NCBI RefSeq assembly: GCF_051549855.1
Contig: NZ_CP196080.1
Location: forward strand, 248,001 to 312,000
Source of the DNA: Metamycoplasma sp051549855
GTDB lineage: Bacteria > Bacillota_I > Bacilli_A > Mycoplasmatales > Metamycoplasmataceae
DNA: 64,000 nt
Direction: 5' to 3'
Positions 32,459 to 43,900 of the stretch are shown here, one piece after another; the stretch's first letter is position 1; each line of letters begins with the position of its first letter. The notes under the pieces are model-generated. The model was given only the letters and a program-made list of their open reading frames with translations, was not told the origin of the DNA and searched no databases. Made by a program: the position numbers and the translations under genes.

Positions 32459-33686
32459 TCTCTTTCTCCAATTCATAAATTAATTCAAAAACAGGGGTAA
32501 TAGCTTTAACATCAATCGAATTACCAGCTTGGCGGTACAAGGCAGTTCAGTTAGTAATTTGTGAGTCAATGAATGGTTTTAGCTTGTTATATTGTTTGTT
32601 TGTAAAACCCATAATTCTAAATGCTTCTCGCGGGGTGATGATACGTCAGTTTAAAAAACCTTTCTCATTTTTGTTAATTGGAATAATACCAACATTAGGA
32701 AATCTATCTTGTCTTGTAGTTACCGTTGGAATAGCTTTTTCATAGTCTTCTTTAGATATTTGTCTTCCTTCTTTTATGTATTTTTGTCTTGAAGGTGTAT
32801 CTTTAAGTGCCGCTTGCATTTTTTCGTCTAAATATTTATTTGAGTTAAAGCTAAAGATTTCATTGAAATATCTTTCTTTTGTTTTAGTTCTTGATTGAGT
32901 ATATTCTTTGCCTAATTTCTTGATAAATGTGTCAAAAGCCGTATCGTTTTTCAACCACTTAGGAACACTGTTCTTTTGAATGCTCAAAGCAAAAACTCTT
33001 TGTCGTTTTTGCAATGAACCGTGTTCACGAGCATCAATAATTGTTGTAAAAGTTTTATATCCCATTTTTTGCAAATATGCTTTTCACTCATCATATTCGT
33101 GACCGAATTTTTTAACCAATTGAGTGACATTTTCTAATAATAAGTATTTAGGTTTGTGTTCCATTTCACTTAAAATTCTTCCGACTTGTCAAATTAAGTG
33201 TGAAGTTGAACTTTCATTAATAATCCCTTTTTCGCGCCCCATGTTAGCAACACTAAGACCTTGGCATGGAAACGAGTATGTAAATAGATCAATTTTCAAT
33301 TCATCTAAATTCTTACCTTGAACTTGTGTGATGTCAGGAAAATTGTTACTTAGTTTGTTAGCAACAAATATGGCTTCAGCAAAAGCCTTGTTATTAAAAT
33401 TAAAGTTTCTCATCGGTTTTTTACTGTCTAGTGAAAAAGTTTGCCCATTTATAAAATCTTTAATTTGTTGCTCAGTTATGTTGTACTTTTGAATATAGTC
33501 ACTAATGTTTTGCGGACTCAAGTTGTGATAAAAAGCAGCATAACTTATGTTACTTCTCACGTCTCAATCACTTGTCGCTACTATCTTGAAAAAATCTTTA
33601 GCATTGTTTTTCTTGTTAACATTTTTTGCTGCTAAATGTTGTGCCCCTACACCTGCAAATGCTTCGAAAACTCTGATTTTAGTCAA
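32442..33686 (-). CDS. DNA (cytosine-5-)-methyltransferase
   Basis: 414 aa from a TTG start. Transfers methyl from S-adenosylmethionine to C5 of cytosine in a specific site. Motifs are in normal order: I VFEAFAGVGAQH (SAM site); IV FTYSFPCQGLS with nucleophile Cys141; VI LLENVTQL; VIII LQKRQRVF; IX WRIITPREAFRIMGF; X YRQAGNSIDV. The target-recognition region (~260-340) decides a site that cannot be read from sequence. The frame upstream of 33686 meets a TAG at 33708-33710 without an ATG, and homology starts right after the TTG, so TTG is the best start. The gene looks intact and active, unlike its partner downstream. Confidence 0.9.
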
Positions 33687-33696
33687 AGCTAAAAAA

Positions 33697-33714
33697 CCTA
33701 TAGAAAACTATAGG
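33697..33714 (-). promoter_or_regulatory. Perfect hairpin/operator just upstream of the methyltransferase start
   Basis: CCTATAG-AAAA-CTATAGG, a perfect 7-bp inverted repeat, ends 10 nt before the TTG start. The only Shine-Dalgarno-like AGG upstream of the TTG lies in its start-proximal arm, so folding would hide it. As DNA the same sequence is a classic operator shape. Confidence 0.5.
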
Positions 33715-33759
33715 CAAAAAGTATTGATTAAATTATTGCAGATGAAAAAGTTTAGAACA

Positions 33760-33816
33760 TTTATACTAAAAATGTTTCTAAATTGAGCTCAGAGAGAGAG
33801 AGAGACGCTTCGCGTC
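33760..33816 (-). promoter_or_regulatory. Likely methyltransferase promoter with (TC)7 repeat and GC hairpin
   Basis: Minus-strand TATAAA (complement of 33760-33765) could be the -10. The -35 position (33783-33788) is directly followed upstream by a dinucleotide repeat, seven AG units at 33791-33804 on the plus strand. Next comes the perfect hairpin GACGC-TTC-GCGTC (33804-33816), unusually GC-rich for this window. Confidence 0.4.
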
Positions 33817-33982
33817 AAATAACGTTACTTAATGTATCATTTGTTTTCATATTTATCTTGTACTTAGACATAATTTTAATTATACTGTAATACTTTTTCA
33901 GTACAGCACAGCCTTTTTAGTAAAAGACGATTATAGCTGTTATATTAATGTTTCTTCTCGAAAATACAAAAAAAGATGTTTT

Positions 33983-34034
33983 GATACAAATGTTTTGTAT
34001 CTTTTGAGTCTTTTTGATACAGCTTGTTTGTATT
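33983..34034. repeat. Pair of GATACA inverted repeats, operator-like
   Basis: GATACAAATGTTTTGTATC (33983-34001) is a perfect 8-bp palindrome with a 3-nt centre. A degenerate second copy, GATACA-N7-TGTATT (34016-34034), has its centre 33 bp away, about three helical turns. Both lie ~300 bp upstream of the methyltransferase, in a 486-bp non-coding stretch (33687-34172) with no other visible gene. Confidence 0.45.
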
Positions 34035-34127
34035 AGTTTTTCAATAATTATTCAAAAAGCATTTAGTTAGTCGAATAACGTAGTGAAAAAAAACAAAACA
34101 AGTTCACTTAAGAACTCATAAATAAAT

Positions 34128-34151
34128 TAAAAAGCAGTCTATTGACTACTT
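34128..34151 (-). terminator. Intrinsic terminator of the 131-aa membrane protein
   Basis: Minus strand: AGTAGTC-AATA-GACTGCT then TTTT, 22 nt after the stop. Confidence 0.75.
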
Positions 34152-34172
34152 CTTAATCCTTTCTAAAAATTA

Positions 34173-34568
34173 TTAACTAACTAATTTAGTTTTTTGTGCT
34201 TGTGCTTCTAATTTGTTTAATTTAATAACTCTTACCATTTTGTAAACTGCAAAACTTGTTAAAAAGATACCAGAAATAATGAAAAGAGAACAAAAAGCAT
34301 AAAGGGTGTTTTGAACCGATCTGTGATATGTCATGATGTAAAAATCGTTTATAGCTTCATACTTATTGGTAACTATTAATGGATTAGAACCACCTCAAAC
34401 AAGCTTTTGTGCGAAATTGAAACTACCATTTCATGCACCATTCTTAACCGTTATTGCATCATTACCCAAATGTAAAAAGATAGAAGTAAAAAGAATTACA
34501 AAGACACCAATGATTGTCAAACTTATTCAAAAAAACAATTTAAATTTAAAGGTTTTTAATACTTTCAT
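34173..34568 (-). CDS. Small two-helix membrane protein
   Basis: 131 aa with several TGA(Trp) codons. A basic N terminus (MKVLKTFKFK) leads into membrane helix 1 (LFFWISLTIIGVFVILFTSI). An outside loop of ~55 residues follows (NGAWNGSFNFAQKLVWGG ... YHRSVQN). Then helix 2 (TLYAFCSLFIISGIFLTSFAVY) and a basic cytoplasmic tail (KMVRVIKLNKLEAQAQKTK). Both ends inside. A TATAAT (complement of 34577-34582) lies 8 nt before the ATG, so the mRNA is probably leaderless. Family not recognised. Divergent from the gene at 34603. Confidence 0.75.
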
Positions 34569-34602
34569 ATAAGTAAATTATAAAACCCCCAAGGAGAATA
34601 AC

Positions 34603-34833
34603 ATGAAAAAACCGTTAACAAAAGAAAACTGACTAACAGAAAGTTACGAAAATTTTAGCTCAGTTAACTGACCTACTTTACCTTTCGTCAAAGCATTTTT
34701 TGACTACATCCTAGAGCCCAATCAACAAAATTTGCAAAACAAAAGTTTTTTAGCAACTGACAACTTAACAACTCATAGCTTAGATTTTTCAATCACCAAG
34801 TTAGCTCTTTTTATAACCATGTTTATCTCATAA
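34603..34833 (+). CDS. Small hypothetical protein
   Basis: 76 aa, with TGA(Trp) at codons 9 and 22, and a strong AAGGAG 7 nt before the ATG. The sequence begins MKKPLTKENWLTESYENF and ends in a moderately hydrophobic stretch (TKLALFITMFIS) that could be a short tail anchor. No family recognised. It may be a truncated N-terminal piece of a larger gene, since it ends abruptly after the hydrophobic part. A palindromic pair ACTCGAAA ... TTTCGAGT (34834-34874) follows and may act as a weak terminator. Confidence 0.5.
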
Positions 34834-34892
34834 ACTCGAAAAATTTAGGGGAATTTTACTTTTTTATTTCGAGTATGTGCTAAAAAGTAAAC

Positions 34893-34922
34893 AAAAAAGA
34901 ACAAAACAATATGCTTTGCTCT
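34893..34922 (-). terminator. Intrinsic terminator of the giant SGNH gene
   Basis: Minus strand: AGAGCAAAGCA-TAT-TGTTTTGTTCT, 11 pairs including two G-U, then T6. It begins 23 nt after the stop codon. Confidence 0.75.
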
Positions 34923-34944
34923 TCTTGTTATATTGAAAATATTA

Positions 34945-37900
34945 TTAGTATTGTCCTTTTTCGATTTGATTCATACCTGAGAACCCATTTATTGAAACTT
35001 TTCCTGAATTATTCATTGAGATGGCTCACCCACCGTCTTTTATGGTTTTAAGAACGTATTCTTTTTTAGTTATATGTGGACGACCATCACCATAAGCATC
35101 AAAGTTGATATAAAGACTTGTTGCTTTTGGATCTCCTGCTTTAAATCCAGAAGTCATCAAAATGTGGAATATAGAATCCGGACTGTAATTATTTTCGTCA
35201 GCATATTTGTAAACGTATTTAAAATCAGATCAGCTTCATATTTTATCAGATATGTAATATTGATTTAATTCATCTCTTATTCATCTGTATTTTAAAGCGG
35301 TATCTTTGTTTCCTTTAAAGTAAGCTCCTAAAAACTTATTTAGTGAAAAAGATGAAGCATAGTCTTCTTGTAATGCTCAGAATATTGCAATGTCTGATGT
35401 AAACATTCCAATAACTCCTTTTTCTCTATCATCAACATAAGTTTCACGATAATACATATTAAATACTGCGTAATTTACCAATGTAAATATTCTATAAACA
35501 GCTTTGTATTCTTCATATTGACGACGTTTTTTGAAATCTTTATAATTATCAGGAACTTTTGCATTAGTCCAGGCAACTGCCAATAATTCATATGTTTTAG
35601 AAAGGAAACTTACGATATCTCCCGGACTTGGTACTCAGTAGTCTTTATTTTCACCTTCAGGAACATTTGCTGTACCAGATTTGGCAGTTAGTTTTCCGAT
35701 TACTTCAAAAAATGAGCTTCCAGTAATTTTATCGATATCTTTCTTACTTGTTCTTTTTGAAGGATCTGGATCCATATTTAAGTTTCTTAAACCATTATAT
35801 AGTGGAGAATCTTCAAAATTTGATTTTCCGATAAATAAGTTAATAAGTTTAACCATCATTGTTGGACCTATTGGTCAGTTATCAGTTCTTCCCATCAAAC
35901 TATTAAGAATAGTAATATCATCAATTGGTATTCTAGAAATTACTTTATTCATAGCACTGGTAATGAATTCTGTTGGTTTAAAGATATTGAAATTTAGGGC
36001 TTCTTTTTGTAATCATCAGAATGAACGATTTAGAATTTTATTTTCAAATCAGTTAGTATTAATGATTTGAGGCAACACTCTTTGGATAAATGTACTGAAT
36101 GTAGTAATGTCATCATCGGTAGTATTATCAAGTTTCATAACTTTAAATACCGCTTTACTAAAAATTCTTCGGTTTTCTTCTTTGCCAATGAAAGTTAGAA
36201 GAGTGTCTTTAATGAAGGTTTTAACTGGCGTTTGTTCGTGTTTAATTAATAGGCTTAAAACCTTTTGTAGACTTTGTTCATCACCTGATGTATATTCTTT
36301 TCAAGTTTTTAGATCACTTGTGAAGAAATCGCTTAATAATTGGCGAACAAATCTACTGATACTATCATATGTTGAAATGTCTTTAACAAGTTTGTTAACT
36401 TCTTTTTCTTGCTCTTCATCAGTAATTCCTAACAAGTAAGCAATATTAATGTTGGAAATAGCATTGCGTGCTAGACGAATAAATGCATCAGAAATAATTT
36501 GTGCTTTGAGTCTAGGAATTGTTTCATTATTTGGGTTAGGAATTGAGTTGTTAAATACTCGTAGCAAGTTAAGAACAATACCTTCAAGTTTTTCACGTTT
36601 CTTTTGTTCTAATTCTGGATCCTGTTCAGTTGAAGGAACGTCTTGAGTATCACTTGTTGCTCCTTCGCTTGCTTTCGCTTCCTGTTCTGTTATCTTTTTA
36701 ACAATTTGCATAATGAAATCTAAGAAGTTGGCAAGTTTATCTGTTTGAGTACTTACAGCTTCATCTTGTTGTTTGCTATCAGCAAAATCAATTGATTCAT
36801 CAGGAATCATAGTATTAATTACATATTCAGGTAATTCACTAGTGATAATTGCATTTCAATCAATATTAGTGATGATTTTTACTAATAGTTTGTCAAAAAT
36901 CTTACTGTCTAGTACCATTCCATCAAGAATATCTAAATCTTTCAGTTGTTCCATTGCATCAGAAATCAATCTCTTAGCAAAGTTTTGTTTTGCTAGTTTT
37001 GATAATAATGCTTCAATGTAGTATCTGAATTGAATTACATTTTCGTTGCCAACTGTTAAACCTATTTTGTATTTATTATTGATGTAATTAAATAAGTCTA
37101 GTGAGAATTCTTGTGTATTTGATTCTTTTGAAAATGCTGCGTCTAAACCTTTGATCAATATATTTTTTAGATCTTCAATGTTTAGGGAGATGAATTGTTT
37201 TACAAAATTGTTTAAATCTTCAGCATTTTGATACTCGTCTAATTTATTTGACAAGTATTTTTGTACTATTCCCTGCAACAATGCATCAACTTCCTCATTG
37301 TTAACAGCAGTTGACAGAATGTGTTGCACTGTTGGATCTGAAATGAAATCGGAATTGATTTTTACTAAGTTTTTATCTGTTTCAATGCCTAATTCATATC
37401 TAATGAATTGCGATACAAAGTCAGAAGATCAACGAGAAATTTGTTCATTTGTTGAACCATTCAAACTTTTTAGAACGACCAAAATGGCATTCATAATTTT
37501 ATTCGATTTTTGTTTTGCTTGTTCTTCAGATTGACTATCCGATTCTAAACTTGACTCAGGATTTGATGTTTCTGAAGAGTCTGTGCCATTGCTATCTGTG
37601 ATTTGTTTAATTGCTTCTAGACTCTTAGATCTAATTAATTTGTAAACAGTCATCAAGTCTTTTGCTGAATGTTCTGAATTAATCATAGAGTTAATTAGTA
37701 ATTTTGTGTTCTTTTCAGTGACATATTCACTTAGATCAAGATCTTTAAACACTTCTTTAACTGCACTAACAATTCCTGCTTTATTAAATTGTGAATCCTT
37801 AATAAAGTCAACATCTTGCAGTTTGTCTAGTATTTTCGTTAAGGCTGTTGTGTAAACATCTGTGCCTTTGATAAAGGTGAATAAACTTTCCAAAACATTT

Positions 37901-40900
37901 CTAGTTGCTTGTTTTTGGTCATCAGTTAATTGCTCTACACCAACATATTTAGCAAGTACTTCAATAAGAATTTCTTTTAATGAAGACTTGATATTTTCAT
38001 CTGAAAGAACTGAATTGATAAAGTTTTCAATTCCTACTACTACATCACCTTTAGCAAGTTTAATGAATGTTTTAATTACTTCATTGGCATTTTGAGCTGG
38101 CGTTAAATCATAACTTTTATCTAAGAATTTGAAAATCAATGATGTTAAAAGACTGGTATTCATTGACTCAAGATCTGTTGGTTTTTGATTTTCTAAAATT
38201 GCCAATAACAAGTTTTTAATGTTAGTTTCTTGTGATGAATAATCTTTTAATGTATCTTTTAAGTCTAAATTACTAATCTCAAATTTAGCAATGTTATACA
38301 TTACATTAGCAACTGCACTTTTTAGTTTTACATTATCTTGTTCAATAACTCCATTTAAGGTTTTAATGATGTTTGTTGCAAGTGATGCTAGATCAATTTT
38401 TTGACTATTTTCGGTATCTAGTTCAGTGTCTTGATTTTCTGAATCAGTATTTTTATCAGTATTTGAGTGTTCTTGAGTGTTGTTTGATGAAGATTGTTTG
38501 TTATCAATAGTTCTTGCTCATTTATAAACATTTAAGATGTCGTCTTGCGCTTGATCGATATCGTTTTCAGTGTCAAAAATAGCATTAATTACTGCTTTTA
38601 GACTTGGCTGATCTAACAATTCACTAATTGCTTGACTTGAGCTAAAAATATTGTTTATTGCCCTAATGAATTCATCTTTAACTTTTCAATTTAAGGCAAA
38701 AATATCATTTTCACTCAAGACTGTTGAAATCTTATTAAATATTACGTTGTATGCAGGAACACTAGCAACTGTTTTTAGAATTCTTTGTGCTAATCTTTCA
38801 AAACTTTCTCTTTGGTCTTCAACAAAATCGTGTTTTGTTACTTTTTGTGCAACATCTGCTAACGATTTAGCGACTAAATTGTTTACTACATCATCTTGCA
38901 ATAGAGATGCTACTTTCTCTTTTAGATATGTAATCACTCTTTGTGCATTTGCTCTTATTACAGCATTAGCAAATTCTTCAATACTTTGTTTTTCTTCATA
39001 TTTGTGAGTTGAAGCAAAATCTTTAATTAAATCTTTTACTAGGCTAATCAAATCATCTTGATTTAAAACTTTTTGACGTAATTGCTCGATCAAGTCTTTC
39101 TGATTTTGACTTAGATTTGCATATTCTGGCAAATCTTTTAATTGTTTGTTAACAAATTCGTTAGCAATTTTGTTAATTAATTTTGATATTTTTGAAATTA
39201 TGATTGCATTGTTTTCATATTCTTCAGGAAGTGATCCATGAAGTGCCTTAGCAATAACTAAACTTCAATTTAAGCTCGGAACTGATAAGTGGAATTTATT
39301 ATCAACAGTTTCCTGACTTTCAGTGTTAGCTTCCTGTGAAGAGTTTTCATTTTTGTATTTAATTACCTTAAATGCATAGTCATAAACTTGCACTAAGTCA
39401 TCTAATTCTTGCTCATTAGCAGTTAATCCAAGTACTTTTTCAAGTAATTTTTGAATATTTTGTGCGCTAAGGATGGTTTTTAGATACTCTTCATTTATTA
39501 CGTCGTTAACAAACTCTTGAACCAGGTTAGTGTTTCAAGCGGAATTTGTAATAATGCTATCTTTTGTTGCTAGGAATGATTTAGCTTTATTTAAAACTAA
39601 GTCATAGATTTGTTGTTCACTAATAAAATCGATTAGTCTATTTGCTAGGTTAGTTAATGCTTGTAAATCTTGTTCGTTTGCTTGTTTATCAAAAGAAGTA
39701 TTAATTGCTTCAGTAATAACTTGTGATAGTTTTTGTTTGATGTCTTCGCTTGCTAAACTTTGTGCTATGACTGAAGATAGTGAATCAATGATAGCTTCTT
39801 TATTTAAGTTATATGCCTTGTTAACTATTGCATCGAAATCTTCTAATTGTTCATAGTTTTCAGAAGCAATTAAGTTAGCAACAGCATTCGCAAGAGTTTG
39901 GTTTAGTTTTGGATTTTCAATTGCTACATCTTTTAGTGAAGCAATTAGTGATTTTTGTGCTTGGCTAAGAGTGTTGTTGTTTTCATTATCTAAGAATTCA
40001 ACTAAGTGTTTATTAGCTATTTTTAGCGCTAAAAGCACAACTTTTTGACTGATTTGTTCACTATTATCTGAAACTGAATTTGAAAGAAGTTTTACGACTT
40101 TAACAACATAATCTTTTCAGGTTAATTGTTCTTGTGTTTGACCTTGACTGGCTTGTGAATTCCCATCAACTGGTTGACTGATTTCAGCATCTGTAGATTT
40201 TGATTCTTGTTGTTTTGAAGTTAATAACTCTTTTAAGTTTGGATAAACAATTTCGTAAAGTTTAAATAATTGTTCAACATCGTGATTTTGTGCATCAGCT
40301 GAGTCAAAAATTGTGTTTGCAACAACATTGATATCTTGTTTTGCAGTATTTTTAACCACGAAATCAAAAGTTAAGAATTCTTTTTTCAATTCTTCAACAA
40401 GAGTGTTGTTCAACTCTAGTGAAGCTGTTAACAAGTCATTAGCTTCAGTGATTGAAGCAAATTTTTCAAATGCCTTTTGGAACAAGGTAGTTGTTGAAAC
40501 TTTAGCTAGTAAACGGCTTAGAAGTGGAGTTGCATTAAGCTCAAAATCACTAATTTTTTCAGTTTCAATTTTTAATTCTTTTTCAACTAGTTTTAAGACA
40601 ACTTGAATTATCGACTCTTTAACATCATTGTCACTTAAACGATTAGTAATTTCGCTTTTTAGTGAAGTCGTTACAGTTTGTACGTTAGCCTTAACTAGTG
40701 AATTAACGAAGTCTGCTACTGAAGTTTTAGTCTTGTACTTGTCGCTAGCAAGATAATCTTTTAGAACTGATTTTAGTCCATTATCGACATTTTCAGAAAC
40801 TAATAGTTTTGTTTCTAGAACATTAAATAGATTTTGTTGTTCGGTTGTCAAGTTTTTAAATGTCGCAGTTTCTTTAAACTCGTTATCTAAATAATCTTGA

Positions 40901-43900
40901 CTAATTAATTTAGCTAAATCTAAAAGATTATTGATGATTACTTCTTGATTTGCATAATCATTTGGCATTGAGTTATGGAAAGCTTGTAAGACTAGTAAGC
41001 TTCAATCTATTTGTGGCAACTCTATTTTGAATTGATTGCTATCTGTTTCGTTAGTATTTTCTGGTTGTGAATCAGTATTTGCTTCTTGCGGGTTATTTGC
41101 TTTATCTTTAACAACTTTAAGAGCGTAACGATAGACTTGAACTAAATCATTTAGCTCATCTTTTCCTTGTCCTGTTCCCAAGATTTTTTCAGCTAGTGCT
41201 TGAATATTTTTATCAGTTAGTAGACTATTAATGAAATCTTTATCAACTAAAGCGTTAACAACATCTTGAACAATTTGTTTGTTTCAAGTTCCATCACTAA
41301 TGATTGTTTCATTTGCATTTAGAACTTGAGTGGCTTTTTCAATAATTGGATTTAACACAGAATTTTGGTTTGCAAAATCAAGCAGTTTTTGCACCACATT
41401 AATCATTGCTTGTTTATCTTGCTCTGAAGCTAAGTTATTTAGATTTGTATTGATTAAATCGACAATTATTTTAGCTAAATTAGTCTTTAAATTTTCATTT
41501 TGCATTAAATCAGAAATTAAGTTTTCTAGCATTGGAGCTAATTGTTCTTTATTTAAGGCAAAAGCTTTATTAACTATGGCATCAAAAGTAGTTAAATCAT
41601 CATAGTCATTTTGACTAATTAATTGTTGAATTGCACTTGTTAAAAATTCATTGAATTTAGTATTTGCAAAACTGTTTTCAATAACTTGTTTGATTAAGTC
41701 TTTTTGTTCTTGAGTTAGATTTTGACTCTTATCTACTAAATCATTTAATTGTTCGCTTGCAATATTTAGTCCCAATAAAACAACTTTTTTGCTAATGATA
41801 TCAGCGTTTTCATCCACTGAATTATTTAGCATTTTAACAGTTTTAACGACTCAGTCTTTTCAGTCTAAAGTCTGTTTATCTTGACTATCTTCAGAACCTT
41901 GTGAACCTTCGTTTTGTTGCGATTTATTGATTAATTTAACAATTTCTGGATATAGAATTTTGTAAAGTTTTGCTAGTTGTTTAACATCATTATCTTCTTT
42001 GTCATTAACGTCAAAAATGATGTTTGCTAAAACTTTGACATCACCTTTAGAAGCATTGTCAAATACAAAATTGATTGAACCAAAAAGTTTTTTGAATGCT
42101 TCAACAAATTCTTGATTAATTGCAAGTTCTGGAGTTAGTAAATCTTTTGCATCGAAAATTTCTTTTGATTTTTCGAATACTTTAGCATACAAGTCACTAG
42201 AACTTAGTTTAGCAATTAGACGCGAAACTAAAGGTGCAGCATTTTGTTCAAATGTTGCTTTATCTTCTTCTTTAATTTCTAATTTCTTTTCAATTAAGTG
42301 AAGAAGCACATCATTTAAAGGCTGTGCAATTTCATTATCACCTAGTAATGAAGAAATTTCATTTTTTACATAATCTAGAACTACTTGACTATTGTTTTTA
42401 ACAAAATCATTTACAATATCAGCAACAGTCTCTTCATTTTGATATTTATCTGTTGATAAATAGTCAGATAAAACAGTTTTTAGAGTGTTTTGAAGATTTG
42501 AAGAATTTAAAACTTTTGCTTTAACTTTTTGCAATAAGTCTTTTTGTTCTTGAGTTAATGATGTGTAAAAATCTAATTTTGTTAAATCATTGTCTAGATA
42601 ATCAGCAGCAACTTTAGTTAATAAAGTTACTAGTTTGTTAACTAAAACATCTTTTTTGTCAAAACTATCAGGTAGCGAGTTACTAAATGCTTTGATTATT
42701 ACTTTTGCCCAATTGATTTCAGGGATTGAAATAGTGTTTTTGCCTGTTGTTTGTTGTGAATCTGTTTGAGTATTTTGATCACTAGTTTGTGAAGATTTGT
42801 TTTGGTCTTTTACAACTTTTAATACGTAATGATAGATATTTACTAAATCATCTAATTCAGTGTCATTTTCTTCAGTTCCCAATACTTTTTGTAATAAAGA
42901 TTGTACATTTTCAGTATTAAAGACTGAAGTTAAAAATTCTTCATTCAATAATCCATTGATAACGGATTGGAAAACATCTGTATTCAATTTGCCATCAGCC
43001 ATTAAATTATTTTGGTTTTCAAGAACTGTTTGAACTCGTTTGCTAATAGTATCAATTATGTCTTGTAAAGACACAAATTCAAGAAGTTTTTGCACTAAAT
43101 TTTGTAAAGCGTTTTTTTCTTGTTTGCTTGCTAAATTGTTAAGTTTTTCATTAATTGTGGAAGCAATGATTTTAGCCAGTTTTGCTTTATTATCTGGTTG
43201 TGAAATGAAGTCTTTTGCAACTGAACTAATTGCCGAAATGAAATCATTTTTGTTTAGTTCAAATGCTTTATTAACTAAAGCATCAAAAGTTTCAATTCCT
43301 TGATAGTCAGGACTAGAAATTACATTGTAAATTGTTTTTTCTAGAAGCGAAATAATTTGTTTATTTTCTAAAGCTTGTTTTTCAAAATCATTGATTAATT
43401 GTTTTATGTCTTCTGAAAGATCTAGCTTATTGATTTGATTTTTGATTTTGTTATCAGCTAGTTTTAGACCTAATTTGACTAGTTTGTGGGCTATTATTTC
43501 ACCATTGTGATTTACTGAATTATTTGCTAATTTAGCTATTTTTACAACTAGTGATTTTCAGTCTAAAGAAGTTACATTTGTGTCCCTTTGAACATTTTCT
43601 TGTTTATCTTCACTAGAAGCTTCTTTATTTTTAGTGTTTAGAGAATCAATAACAATTACCAATAATTGATAAATTGATTCAACATCTTGATCTTCAGTGT
43701 CAGTCGAAACAAATAAAGCATTTAGAATCTTATCAACGTCTGGTTTCGATGTTGAATCAAATACAAAATCAACATTTAATAATTGTTGTTTGATAAGTTT
43801 TACTAATTCTTGATTAATCTCAGTTAGGCTAGTTAATAAATCGTTTTTAGTTAAAATTTCACTTATTTTTGCGAATGCATTGTTGTAAAGTTCAGTTGAA

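Noticed and set aside
33791..33804. The AG repeat as coding sequence of an upstream extension of the methyltransferase
   Set aside because: The methyltransferase frame has a TAG at 33708-33710 between the repeat and the start, so the repeat is not in frame with it.
40313..40606. Plus-strand ORFs inside the giant SGNH gene
   Set aside because: Several such frames occur opposite the gene because TAA/TAG are rare in the complement of this K/E/N-rich coding DNA. Their composition (S/F/C-rich) is that of antisense shadows.
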